Positions 53,496 through 64,000 of a stretch of DNA of 64,000 nucleotides are shown piece after piece. The notes under the pieces are model-generated. The model did no database searches, was not told the DNA's origin, and worked only from the letters and a program-made list of their open reading frames with translations. Numbering within the stretch: position 1 is the stretch's first letter; every line of letters begins with the position of its first letter. The position numbers and the translations under genes are program-made. The stretch comes from Siphonodentalium dalli (lineage: Eukaryota > Mollusca > Scaphopoda > Gadilida > Siphonodentaliidae). Location of the stretch: the NCBI GenBank assembly GCA_032622095.1, contig CP136068.1, positions 182,654,796 through 182,718,795 on the forward strand. The letters are read 5' to 3'.

Positions 53496-54161
53496 AATGT
53501 TATTGATTATACCAGGGGGGTGGGGTCTTTATTCCAGTTTAATGCATTTTTTCTTCCAAATGTCATTTTAGATAGGGTGCCACGATTAATCATATAATCA
53601 ACGAACCATTGATAAAGCCGATAATTGATACCATTTCCATAGTCGATTAATCTACATTATTTATTTCGGACGTTGAAAAATGGCAGATATTATTGAATAC
53701 ATTGCTTGTTTTACACAGTTTTATCTACAAACGAAGGTTAACAACCTTTGATCGCGTATCAAAGAGATTCCGACATGAGTACTACTAACTTAATATGTTG
53801 CAGTCGGCAGTTCATTTGATGATATGACATGTCTACTCTTCGGGTCGTTGTATAATCTACAAATTGGCGGCACTAAGCTTTGAACTTATGACGATGTCGT
53901 TGTATATCTATACTTGAAAGGCGGCACTATATCTTTGAAATATGCCGACTGGTACCGTGTTCAATGAAATGAACGCCACTAGCCTTGAATCTGGAAACCA
54001 CGGAACCTACAGCATTTTAATCATCGATGTTCTCCACGATGTCATTTGCGACTATACTTTGTTTGCATTGTTATACTTAGATGATTCTATTTCAGGCTAT
54101 CACAGATCATGCGGTGAATGCTGAATGAAACTCGCTATTATGAAAATGCTTAATTTGTTGT

Positions 54162-54167
54162 ATTAAA
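54162..54167 (+). terminator. Possible polyadenylation signal ATTAAA
   Basis: No AATAAA or ATTAAA lies between the stop at 53495 and the hAT-like element. The first ATTAAA is here and the first AATAAA at 55081-55086, both inside the element. Use by the SET gene is inferred only. Confidence 0.25.
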
Positions 54168-54247
54168 AGTCCTACAACTTGAAGGTGGGGACACATCTTT
54201 GTGATTGTTATCCACGCTCTGGATGTTTGATGAAATAGTTTCCCTTT

Positions 54248-54725
54248 TTAGCTCACCTGAGACGAAGTCTCCGTTGGAGCTATAGTCATCACTCCTCGTC
54301 CGTCCGTCAACAATCATCTTCTTCTCCAGAACCGTAAGACGGAACAGGTTCATATTTGGTGTCAATGTTCCCTAGGTGAATCTCATTCAGATTTGTTCAA
54401 ATGAGGTCATCAGGTCAATTAGTTGAAAAAGCAGGGCCACAACTCTAATCCTTCATAGTAATTCTTAGAACAAATTCTTTTTCCAGAACTATAAGGCCTA
54501 ATGGGTTCATATTTGGTGTGGATGTTCCCTAAGTGACTCCCATTCAGATTTGTTCAAATGAGGTCACCATGTTAATTAGTTGAGAAACCAGGGCCATAAC
54601 CTATAGTAATTCTTAAAATGACTTCTTCTCAAGGAAGCTTATATTTGGTACGGAGGGACCTTGGTTGACTAGGGTTCAGATTTGTTCAAATAGGGGCAGA
54701 GCCAGGGACATAACTTTAAAAACAA
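54248..54725 (+). mobile_element. TTAGCTCACCTGAG element with tandem core
   Basis: Starts TTTTTAGCTCACCTGAGACG with GGAGCTATAGTCATC and has three units of about 130-150 bp: TTCTTCTCCAGAACCGTAAG, GTTCATATTTGGTGTG, CAGATTTGTTCAAATGAGGT, GGGCCATAACTC. A further diverged part is at 56340-56600. The GCTCACCTGAG start is a frequent bivalve repeat (known); it resembles the Pearl-like family in design. Confidence 0.65.
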
Positions 54726-54889
54726 AAAATTTAATTTTTGCATTTTGACCTTTAATTTTTGTTTAAGATACATCACAACCTCATATTTCTTACCTAGATT
54801 TTTCTTAGCATGTTCTTCATCTGTATGGATTTTGGTATTGTTTATTTAACCCCTTCCACTCTTGTTTTGATATAGAATTCATCCAAGAC

Positions 54890-55030
54890 AGGATTTCTCA
54901 AACATTTTTCATCTGATCAACACCAAATTTGGTATATTAATTTTTGACACTTATATATAGATCAAGTTAAAATATGGGTTTGATCCGATATATTTTAACA
55001 GAGTTATGGCCCTTTATAATTCACACCTCT
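54890..55030 (+). repeat. Fragment of the GAACCAAATTT tandem-core family
   Basis: ACACCAAATTTGGTATATTA, AGATCAAGTTAAAATATGGG and GAGTTATGGCCC match the core of 26971-27815 and 57660-57960. Confidence 0.5.
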
Positions 55031-55239
55031 TTGCTATGCACTATTAATTTTTAAGAGATCACTGAAGCCTGTATTATTGAAATAAAACAATTTATCATAG
55101 TGGGGACATCTGATACTCTTGCTGAAGACTACTTGCTTCAGACCAGTTTACCATCTGTCATTACATGACATGACATTAGCTTAACACCTAACCTACCAGA
55201 GTCTACAAGAATAAATAGGAATAGTCTATTGTTCATTTC

Positions 55240-56205
55240 TCCAAGCCTGGACATAGTGTGTCTGACATTTGCAGAATGAAGTCCACAGATGGTGAATTTT
55301 GTGTTGCTACCCCATACAGCAGGCTAGCATCACCAAATACACCCTCAATTACCTTATTCTGCTTAGGCCTCATCTTCTGGGACAATTTTTTTTCAAACAT
55401 GTTTTAAAATTTGAAAAAAGTGACACCATTATAACATCTGTAGAGTTATGAAACTTTACTCTTTTAATGAAATTATTGAAACATTTCACCCTCCCCCACC
55501 CACCCCCTCCCACATGGCCCAGACCCAACCCTGCCATCAACCAACATCCCTTCCAAGCCATATCACCTCTCAATTTAATTAATACCTCTTCTCAACACAG
55601 AGGCATATATATCTGTAAAGGTACAGGTCATTAATTATATAAACTAGCCAGATGACATGTATTATTCTAATCTAAACATATATGTAGCAATTTAACAACA
55701 AACTGGTGTGCCAATGGTTAGGTGATGACTGACATTCAATGATAATGTGAATGGCTTAGAAAAGTTAGATTTCTTCAAGTCTGGAAATAGTGTGTCTGAC
55801 ATTTACACAGTGAGGTCCCCAGATGGTGAATTTAGTGTTGCTACCCCATACAGCATGCTAGCATCACCAAATACACCCGCCAGGGACCTAATTCTGCTTA
55901 GTCCTCATCTTCTGGGAAGTATCCTAAGAATCAAATTGACAGTTTGATTTAATCACTTTTTTCCACCTGTTCAGTTTCAATGTCCCATAATTTGCAGAAG
56001 ATAAAATGCATAATTGAAGTGCTCAATGGGTGTGTATCACCAACTTCAACTGTAGAACTTCAATTTGTTCCTAGGTTTTATTGAGGCCTAAGCAGATTGA
56101 GGATGAATTTGGTGATGCTAGCCTGCCTTACAGAATATTGTCATTGAATCCACATTTTTGGGACCTAATTCTGCAAATGTCAGACATACTAAAATCAGAC
56201 TTGGC
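55240..56205. repeat. 150-bp repeat, two direct and one inverted copy
   Basis: 55240-55385 and 55775-55920 both read CAAG...TAGTGTGTCTGACATTT..., then AGATGGTGAATTT.GTGTTGC, TACCCCATACAGCA.GCTAGC and ATCACCAAATACACC...CTCATCTTCTGGGA. A third, partial copy is inverted at about 56085-56200 (AATTTGGTGATGCTAGCCTG). No protein is suggested. Confidence 0.8.
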
Positions 56206-57129
56206 CATTTCATATTATTTTTTTAATCACCACTTATCCAGATGAAATCATACGACTAATATTCAAAGAAAAATGGGGGGGGGGTATATATTGGATTAAT
56301 TTGTCTTCTATCTGTCAGGCTTCCATCCATCTATCAACAATTGATTTCTTCTCCATATTAAAGATGGAATGTGTTTATATAGTTCAGTGTGCATGTTCAC
56401 TAGGTGTCTCACAATCAGATTTGTTCAATTAAGTTCATCACATCAAATACATGTAGGTGCGAAGCCAGGGCCATAACTCTTTCCCTCCATAGTAAGTCTT
56501 AAAACAGTTTTTTCCCCAAGAACCATTAGGCATATATAGCTTATATTTGGTATGGAGGGGCCTTGGGTGACTGGGATTTGTTCTTGGGGTCATTTTTAGG
56601 AAATGAGGTCCGCAGAGGGTGAATTGATATTACTAGATGAATGGATCTCATATTCACCAATATGAATAGGGGTGATCTGTAGTGTTCCATTGGTAATTTA
56701 AAGGTAGATATTCACTGACCGACATGAAGCCTCTCTAGCCACATATCCTGTTTAGATCCACTTCTTTTAAAGTGATTATGAAAAGTTCTGACTGTTATGG
56801 TCTCAAGAGTCCCAGTCTTATCAGTCTTTTCAGTCTGGTGAGCGACCCCACAGTCTTTGACTGTCTTGTTTAGGAACCGCCAGCCATCCGTTGTGCAATC
56901 CTACTTTCAATACATTGTGTTCATTGGTCATTAATAGTGATTTTTGATGCACTTATTAATGTAAACATTTCATAATAGTCGATTATTGATGATCGATTAT
57001 CAAAATCAATAATCGTGGCACCTCTAATTTGATACACATTATTGTAGTCAAATTGATTTCAAAGGCTTATAATCATATAATACAATCAAGTTTTAAAAAT
57101 GCAACTTATTTTTATAAGCCCTTTTTTTT

Positions 57130-58115
57130 AAAAGGTTGTATTATGTAATCAGTCTGTCCGTCTGCCCTCACGAATGACTACTTATGTGGCTACAAATGTG
57201 TAAAATGGATACTTATGTGGCTATGGTCTGTTATGTGGCTAGCCACATCACAGCGTTGAGATCAACCCAAAAAAATTATCTATTTGTCCATATCAGCATA
57301 TTTAATTTTTTTTTCACTCAATAGTTAGATTTAGACATCCATGATCTATCAATAGGAGGTGTTCGGACAGTTATGTGGCTAGCCACCCAATCACGGACAT
57401 GTCAGTTTCTCCTATTCAACTGTCTTAGTTGCTGTATACAAATTTTTGGGTTTCAGTTAGCTACTTCTGCTATAATTCCTACATGTTCTGACTCCACAAT
57501 CAGAAATTGTATCACTTTTAACTACTGGATAGCCACGTAAAATTTTATCCACTACTTGATAGCCACATAACTTTTGTAGCCACATACACATTTTAGCCAC
57601 ATAACTCAATAGCCACATATCTCCCCAAATGTGGGTACATCTGTCCGTCCGTCTAGCCGTCTGTCTGTACATTAACATTTTTGGTTTCTGACCGATAACT
57701 CCAGTTTGAATTATTTTATCAGAACCAAAGTTGGTATGTGTATTTCCCAGCTAAAGATACAGGCCATGTTTGAATATGGGTTCCGTCCAGTTATTTTTAC
57801 ATGAGTTACAGCCCTTTTTCAACTTAGAATTTGACCAAATTCATAACATTTCGGTTTCCGACCGATAACTCCAGTTTGTGTATTTCCCAGCTAAAACTAC
57901 AGGCCAAATTCAAATATAGGTTCTGTCTAATTATTTTTACATGAGTTGCGGCCATTTTTCGACTTAGAATTTGACCGCATTTGGCATTGAAATTCAGGGT
58001 ATACATGTATCAGATTTTCTTCAAATGTAAGCTTAAAGTATTATTTTATTTTGTGGTAGTACAATTCGGAATGGCTGAAGGGCGTATTTTGCCACGCCCT
58101 AGCGATGCTCATGTT
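57130..58115. mobile_element. GAACCAAATTT tandem-core element, with TGTGGCTA block
   Basis: Right half: three units with TTTCTGACCGATAACTCCAG, GTGTATTTCCCAGCTAAA and ATGAGTTACAGCCC; end AAGGGCGTATTTTGCCACGC. Left half (57175-57640) holds an unrelated-looking block of TTATGTGGCTA and inverse TAGCCACATAA words. CCGTCTGTCTGTACATTAAC links the two. Confidence 0.65.
57175..57640. repeat. TTATGTGGCTA / TAGCCACATAA word cluster
   Basis: At least five TATGTGGCTA words on the left (57181-57380) and five TAGCCACATA words on the right (57528-57625), with the composite palindrome TTATGTGGCTAGCCACAT near 57231-57248. The arms could pair over about 450 bp. Confidence 0.75.
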
Positions 58116-59445
58116 AAACTTAATTTTGGATAGTTTAGCTTTAAATTTAATTAAAATTATTCAACCCTTTCGCTAGCTAAGATATGTGTCAATGTATTGC
58201 TGTTTTTTTTTTGTCAGGTTTTGTGTAATTTTGTCGTGTGCATTCAGGAAAATAATTGACAAAAGTCTCATTTATCAAGGTCATTTTGTGTCATCATTAC
58301 TGGAGTCTTTTCACATTGATGTATAGGTCCTATAATGGTCTCCTTTGTGTGTACCAATATGGTACATATGTTTCTGCGAACCCCAAAGGAGTTTTGGCAG
58401 GTTTTAGCAAAATTTCGTTTGGATCCTCCTTAACGACCTGCACTGTATACTTATATACTCTTTGTCCCCAGGTATCTACCAGGATTCGAACTGCTGTTAC
58501 TCGTGCGATAAATCAAAGGTCAGGGGTGGAGCCTGAATAGAAAGTTTGACATGATCGAACACCTATTTACAAAACTACCACCTAATGCCCATTATTCTGT
58601 CCAGCTTAGGAGTTAATTGATCATCTTAAGTGGGCACAACTGTCAAAAACAACAAAAGAAAGACCACTCAATGATAAAAATATACGGGTAGCCGTCCATC
58701 TGTCCATGACTGTCAACTCGTTAGCGCAATAAATTGAACTAACCTCTTCCAATTCTTTTCAAATTTAGTATACAGGTTTCTTGTAACAATATCTAGATCG
58801 AATTCGAAAACCATGGTCTGATAAAACTTGATAGAATTATGACACTCAGTTATTTTTTGCAAATATCAGGCCCAAAAGTGAGACATAGCGTCCTATTGGG
58901 TGCGTCCTCTCTCTCAGAATACATTCCTGCTTATTTCTTGCAAACTGCTTTCACTAAACATTGTGCATGCACTAGTTGGTCTTATAAGGTTTGTGTATAT
59001 GTGACTTTTGTCGAAAAATATGTTTTTGAACTTTAGATCGATTCATTAAAAATTTGTTGCAATTTGCTTTTATTTTTTATTTTTAATCTGAGTGACCAAC
59101 TTATAAACATTTTGGGGTTAATTCTGTAGCCTTTATATGTCATCATATCTTGTGGAAAGGTAAAACTAAATGTAATATCTTGTTAATACGGCTTTTGAGA
59201 AGATAGATTTTTTGAGAATTGACCCATGAGGCTGCCCCCTTAATGTTGACATGTTTATTTACAATTGTTGCATTCTGTTTTATTGTTAATAAATATATTA
59301 GACATGTCAATTTGTCTTGTCACTTTCTTACAACCGGTTAACTGTACAGCGATGGTTCAAATGCAATATCTCACTGTTTGATTTAAGGTCTCGCGTCAGT
59401 TTCTTATTCTGCATACATGTCAAGCAGAACCAAGACCATGGATAG
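58116..59445. other. Non-coding, no gene seen
   Basis: AT-rich. A weak B-box-like GGATTCGAACTGCTG at about 58482 hints at a tRNA-derived element, but no A box or tail was identified. The frames at 58256-58540 and 58839-59036 have no features. Confidence 0.4.
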
Positions 59446-60471
59446 TAGGGCCCGACGAAGATTCGATTCGATTTCGAATCTTACATTCCAATTCGATATG
59501 AAAGCGGTCGTGTGATTCGGGACATTTCGAATCGTTGTATAAAAGTCCTTCATCACCGGGAATAGACTGAATATATACAAAACATTCATTATATCCCCAA
59601 TATACTTAACCTGAGGCTCCTTCCATGACCATCTGGGACCTCCGTGGTCCAATGTGTATAGGGTATGTTGTCCAATAGCCCACTGCCCGGGCCCCAGGTG
59701 CGGAAGCGAGTGAATTTCTTTTGGGACATATCTGCATGTTGTTATTTTACATTCTTACCAGAAAAGCCAATATTGCGTTACCCAGCTCAATCAAATAATA
59801 TATTTATTTTTTAATTTAAAACTTAACACGATATAAATATATTAAATAAACGTTTTGGGCTCCAACATGTGTCGAAATCTGATCAACATCTTTATACATG
59901 TACAGCATATGTTATCTGCGAAATGGAATAATGTTGACTATTTAGCTTTCATGACAACTCAAATGATCTGATGGACAGGCCCAAGTTGGAATACTATACA
60001 TAGTTCCTGTAATCCCATTTGCGTATGCGCCATTCCCAAGTCACGATGCGCAATTTTGATATCACGCGTGCCTGCTGTGCATGATAGGGTAAAGCTTATA
60101 AGAGCAGACAAGTCTCCGCCTGCAATGACTCGAATCAGATTCCATTGACTCCAAAGTTCCAAACTGCTTACTTTCACAAACTTCACGCATATTGTCACAA
60201 AATATGAAATGATGTGGTGCCATTCCCAACTGTTTAAAACTGATTAAATACTGTTCATATCATGTCATAGAAATTAAGTTTCTCCTTCGTAATCTGAGTT
60301 ATCTCACTGAAGTTATAAAATCGTCTGATATTTGCCCCAATTTTTGCTCGTACCTCCCACTGATCAGTACCGCCAATCTACTAAAGTGTTTGATAAAGAT
60401 TTGATTCGATTTCGAATCATGATTCGATTCGAGATTCGATTCGATGTTGTATTGCCAATTGTCGGGCCCTA
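59446..60471. mobile_element. hAT-type non-autonomous element with perfect 8-bp TSD
   Basis: The element is bounded by ATGGATAG at 59438-59445 and 60472-60479. Ends TAGGGCCCGACGA and (inverse) TAGGGCCCGACAA; just inside are ATTCGATTCGATTTCGAATC-type repeats in both ends. 1,026 bp; an 8-bp duplication and this end sequence suit the hAT superfamily. No transposase frame. Confidence 0.85.
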
Positions 60472-60650
60472 ATGGATAGTGACTATGTTGGGACAAGCCT
60501 GGAATTGTGTTGTGGAATTTTTGGATGTTTTCTTGTAGATTTTCTAAAAATGCCAAAAGTGGGTGTGGCACTCTCCATGGTTCTCAAAGAAGAGATGTGG
60601 CTATGAATAAAAAGGCTAATTTTTTTACATGACATTTTTGCTATTTTCAG

Positions 60651-60788
60651 TCTCTGGCAGACAAGGCTGCCAGAAGGGCAGAAGGTACAAAGGGCAAGGG
60701 GGGCGACACTAATTGTAAAGGGCACTTTCGGACTATCAATGACCAAATGTTAATGCTGACTACTACAGACAGGAGCTGGAGAGCATGA
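60651..60788 (+). CDS. Possible terminal exon, 45 codons
   Basis: After a good acceptor (TTTTTGCTATTTTCAG) the frame is open to TGA at 60786: SLADKAARRAEGTKGKG, then GHFRTINDQML and TTTDRSWRA. Basic and Ala/Gly-rich at first. I do not recognise it and see no partner exon, so it may be chance or a decayed exon of another gene. Confidence 0.2.
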   Translation, partial: SLADKAARRAEGTKGKGGDTNCKGHFRTINDQMLMLTTTDRSWRA

Positions 60789-61577
60789 TAAGGGTGTTCC
60801 GGGGATGTTTCGTCCAACTTCAGAGACTGTCAAATGTTTTCTGATTTGTGGGTATCTAGGGGGGGGGATGAATTTTCATGAGTGAATCTGGGGCATCCTG
60901 ATGCCTAAATGGGTGAATAACTGATTAAACGCATCACTAATTATCAGAATGCAGCAGGGCAGTCTTGCCCCACTGACAAGAGGGCAAGGGGGCGACTGCT
61001 CCGGTGGCCATGCTGGCAGACATTGCAAAGAGGTCAGGAATGGGGGGGTTTCTACTTCGGAAATTCCAATTGCAACCCCCCCCCCATCTTGAGGGTAAAT
61101 TTTCCAATCAGCTATACCCCACATGTTCAAAAGTTCCGAATCTCCTTTTCCAAATTTTGGAAATTATGTAGTTCCATTTGCACCCAACCACCCCCCCCCC
61201 CCTTAGGCCTAATTTTCCAACTATATTCCCAACATTTCTAAAATTTTCAACTAGTTACCCACCTAGGGAGTCCAATTTGTCAACCAAAACATTAAAATTA
61301 TACAAAATTACAGGTAGAAACTTAAGAATTCCTACCCAATTCTACCTGCTCACAGGTCTGAAATTTTGGCAAAAATTGGGGGGGGCGGTGGGGTGTGACA
61401 CCCCCTGTAGCAATGTCCCTGCGCCGTAGGGACCATGGAGAGGTTGTATGGTGTAAATGTTTATATGTCCACGTAAAACTGGATTTATATATAAAATATA
61501 TTGGGTCTACCAAATACTGCTTCTATATATACAAATACATATGATGTCTACTTAATGATCACAACATATAGTGAAAA
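60789..61577. other. Non-coding, homopolymer-rich
   Basis: Several G or C runs (60858, 61041, 61075, 61189, 61379) separated by TTCCAAnTTTTC/AAATTTTGGAAA words like those at 22900-23580. Probably a diverged relative of that repeat. Confidence 0.4.
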
Positions 61578-61774
61578 AATTAGGCAGACCTGAGAATTTG
61601 TATATTTCAAATTACTTGAGGAATCACAAATTCCCATTGATCATAGCTTGGTGGTCATATTTAGAACAAAACTAGAGAAAGAGTGTTTAAAATTGAGCAG
61701 TTTTAAAGTTTTTTGTATATGTCTGCCTAATGATGGTATTAGGGTCATGTCTGCCTAAGGCTGAAAGCAGCCTT

Positions 61775-61820
<46 letters not shown>

Positions 61821-61830
61821 CTATATATAT
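61578..61830 (+). mobile_element. TTAGGCAGACC repeat, copy 2
   Basis: Related to 17186-17392, with an extra 35-bp segment (TTCCCATTGATCATAGCTTG) not in copy 1. Ends in the TA microsatellite. Confidence 0.8.
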
Positions 61831-61848
61831 ATATATATATATATATAT
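61773..61848. repeat. TA microsatellite
   Basis: About 75 bp of TATATA with short interruptions (TAAAT, TAGCTA). Confidence 0.95.
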
Positions 61849-61852
61849 CATT

Positions 61853-62300
61853 TAACCCCCACTGGATCGTAGTTTAATAAAAATTGATGACACCATATTT
61901 TTATTTTAGTTGACCCACATATTGGGACCATATTTTAACTTTAATTACCTCTCATGTTACTATATTTTAATTGACCTCCATATGACCCTATGTTAACTAA
62001 CCACCATGGATCCATATTTGTAATAAACCCTTATCAGTTATGGGACCATATTTTAATTATCAATCAGGAAACAGTTTTAATTAACCATCATGTGGCCATA
62101 CGTTTTTATTAACCATCGTGGTGCCATATTGTAATTAACCCTCGTGTTACCCTATTTTAATTAACCCACTCTGTATGTTACCATATATTAATTAACCCTC
62201 ATGTGGCCATATATTAATCTACCCTCATCGGATCCTATTTTAATCAACCCTCTCTGTGTGTGACCATATTTTAATTAACCCTCATCAGAGGCCATATTTT
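61853..62300. repeat. Degenerate minisatellite, about 30-bp unit
   Basis: About a dozen or more units of roughly TTAACCCTCATGTGACCATA then TTTTAA. Well-preserved units: AATTAACCCTCATGTGGCCA, AATTAACCCTCGTGTTACCC, AACCATCATGTGGCCATA. The period varies between about 25 and 40 bp. Confidence 0.75.
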
Positions 62301-62374
62301 CAAAGTTGATATCAGGAGTGCATTACCAGATGCCATATTTATATCACAAGTACGCCCTCTTGTTGTGTATATAT

Positions 62375-62705
62375 GTAGGATCTATTGGACTAAATGTGAT
62401 TAAAACGTACGCGGTATTTGCGTAATCGGATGTACTAAATGTGATTAGAAACGTACTCGATATTTGCGTACTTGAATCATGTAACGAAGAACGATAATTT
62501 TGACCTGATTGTTATTCTGCATGCTATTTCATGCAATATTCAGTCCCCTATTTAACTGAAATTAGATCAGGTATTTGCGTACTTGTGTGGACTAAATGTG
62601 ATTAGAAATGAACTCGGTATGTGCGTAGTTGAACCATGTGACGAAGATCGAGAGCTTTTGACCTGATTATTATTATGCATGTTATTTCATGCACTATTCA
62701 TACCT
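62375..62705. repeat. Tandem duplication, about 167 bp
   Basis: GACTAAATGTGATTAGAAA, ACTCGATATTTGCGTACTTG, TTTTGACCTGATT.TTATT and GCATG.TATTTCATGCA occur at about 62429-62545 and again at about 62590-62705. A third partial start (TGGACTAAATGTGATTAAAA) lies at 62388. Confidence 0.8.
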
Positions 62706-63537
62706 CTATTTTCAATAGAAAGTAGAACAAAAACAAAGAAAAGATGCATGCCAGTCGAAAACAGCTCAAATGTCGTATAACAGTATCGAGAAACCGACAG
62801 TTTAGTGTATTTGCACAATCCTGCAGCGCGTCAAAATAATAACATGTCAATCGTCAAGGCCTTCATCACTTTTTGGCACTGAGTGTGTGGTTATTGTCGT
62901 ATCAATGCAATGGCCGTTATATGTTTTCGATGAACATTTCATATGAGCCCTTTGTGAACACATATCGTACGTGATGTATGGTGTTTATTTTTTAAAATTA
63001 AACTTTAGTTTGAGACGCCCGATTTTAAAAATGTTTTCGCATCCTTTCTCACCAAGTGCACAGTATACGCACATACAATACATATCACATATAATCAATT
63101 ATATAGCCGTTACCTATATACCGATTTCTCACAATCGCTACATTAAAGCTTCAATATACTGTATATAAGCCTAGTATGATATTGATGGCGTTACTATTTC
63201 TGACTATGGTTTTCTTGTATCATATGTCCACCGATATGGTGTATACAGTGTTGCCATGTGGGCATTTATTCGTTATTGATTTCATTTAAGAGAGACAAAC
63301 CGGATGGTGATATGGAGTAGTTCCGCCAGACTAAATGGCACAAGAAGACACTGAATGTTGACGAATGTTGACACAGGAACCCGGTCCGTGTATCTAAATC
63401 TCTAGGTTTGGCGCCATGAACGACGTTGTATGCCTAATCGATGGTCTAAGTACGCTATAAAATTCACTCAATACTTTTCGTGTTATGTAATATGGCAAAG
63501 GAGCGCTTTTATCCAGGCTTATATGTTGGCAGAGCAT
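62706..63537. other. Non-coding, no gene seen
   Basis: Mostly unique. The plus-strand frame at 62971-63168 has no family features. Confidence 0.4.
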
Positions 63538-63850
63538 ATGCGGTATGTTGACGTGACATTATCACATGTGTATAATAATTGTCATATACAATGCCAGGTC
63601 GATTTTTGTATCAACCCATATACCCTGTGCCAATGCATTCTCTTATATATGCGAGTCGACCATAGGTCGCCTCGCATATATAAGAGAATGCATTGGCCTA
63701 GCATTTTTTTTTTTTTTTTTACAATTTTAATAATTTATTCTTATATTCTTTAACATACTTATTTTGTAGGTTTAGGGCCGATGAGATATACGGTATGTTG
63801 ACGTGACATTACCACCTGTGTATAATAATTGTCATATACAATGCCGGCGA
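63538..63850. repeat. 62-bp direct repeats around a palindrome insertion
   Basis: CGGTATGTTGACGTGACATT and GTGTATAATAATTGTCATAT then ACAATGCC are found at about 63540-63598 and 63791-63848. Between them lie a palindrome copy and a T-rich segment with TTATATTCTTTAACA, which matches the piggyBac-type MITE interior at 25640-25652. Confidence 0.85.
63630..63696. repeat. 67-bp near-perfect palindrome, copy 3
   Basis: Same sequence as at 25530-25596, including the preceding CCCTGTG and the following CCTA, 38 kb away. Here it is not inside CCCTTTACCC ends, so only a piece of the MITE or its own mobile unit is present. Confidence 0.95.
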
Positions 63851-64000
63851 CGCCTCTTGACGACGTCAACTTATTCTCCCGAACATTAGAACGTTATCAG
63901 CTTTATATATGGATTAACTGTCATCGGGTTTTACATACAAGTTATGACCACTTACCTCACGGTTACATGTCCATAAAGATAGTCCACATGACAGATAATC

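Larger units (their letters stand above)
53573..57029. mobile_element. Old hAT-like element, about 3.5 kb, composite
   Basis: The left end TAGGGTGCCACGATTAATCA and the right end (reverse complement TAGAGGTGCCACGATTATTG) are inverted. Flanking 8-mers ATTTTAGA and ATTTGATA agree at six of eight positions, compatible with the hAT target duplication. The interior holds other repeats (54249, 55240, 56340) and no transposase frame. It starts 78 bp after the stop of the SET gene. The two ends could also be solo relics. Confidence 0.55.

Noticed and set aside
58460-58540. tRNA or SINE from the GGATTCGAACTG word
   Set aside because: A B-box-like word alone. No A box at the right distance and no 3' tail repeat.
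61853-62300. Interstitial telomere array (TTAACCC)
   Set aside because: The words are not tandem hexamers; each is part of a 25-40 bp unit with CCATATTTTAA.

Overview
This is a 64-kb stretch of AT-rich animal nuclear DNA. There are GT-AG introns, no operons and no ribosome binding sites. Most of the sequence is interspersed repeats. The repeat types (elements with hairpin ends and roughly 160-bp tandem cores, Ty3/gypsy remnants, and piggyBac-, PIF/Harbinger-, mariner- and hAT-like non-autonomous elements) point to a marine invertebrate, most likely a bivalve mollusc. The taxon is my inference; the sequence does not prove it.

Layout. 1-2.4 kb: nothing coding. 2.4-8.1 kb: decayed minus-strand Ty3/gypsy retrotransposon (gag tail, protease, RT, RNase H, integrase, C-terminal tail, polypurine tract, one LTR). 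8.1-17.8 kb: non-coding, with a mariner-type MITE, a possible 3.5-kb element rich in AAGAAA, and a large foldback complex. 17.88-53.50 kb: one plus-strand gene that I assembled from 21 phase-compatible exons, with introns full of transposons. Intron 1 holds an LTR/gag remnant and a broken THAP-domain exon. 53.5-64 kb: transposon fragments, a degenerate 30-bp minisatellite, a 167-bp duplication and a palindrome that also occurs at 25.5 kb.

The main gene would encode about 1,180 residues: short basic N-terminus; KMT5A-like SET domain; an Asp run and a Ser/Glu-rich linker; about 303 residues of acidic 11-residue repeats carried by eight tandemly duplicated phase 0-0 exons; a C2H2 and a C2HC zinc finger; a Crypton-like tyrosine-recombinase domain with Arg, Arg-His, Gly-His and Tyr signatures in order; a second duplicated exon pair; and a basic helical C-terminus. 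The reading frame is broken once, at a run of nine A's in exon 17, which could be an assembly error, an allele or a real defect. The SET domain has Asn-Asp-Gly where KMT5A has Asn-His-Ser, so its activity is open.

The most unusual features are the fusion of a histone-methyltransferase-type domain to a transposon-type recombinase domain, and the tandem exon array. In the array every intron is 475-483 bp once two kinds of inserted element are subtracted. The transposon layer also preserves a nested insertion: a TTAA-flanked piggyBac-type MITE with two 67-bp palindromes sits inside a PIF/Harbinger-type element, and an empty-site copy lies 1 kb away.
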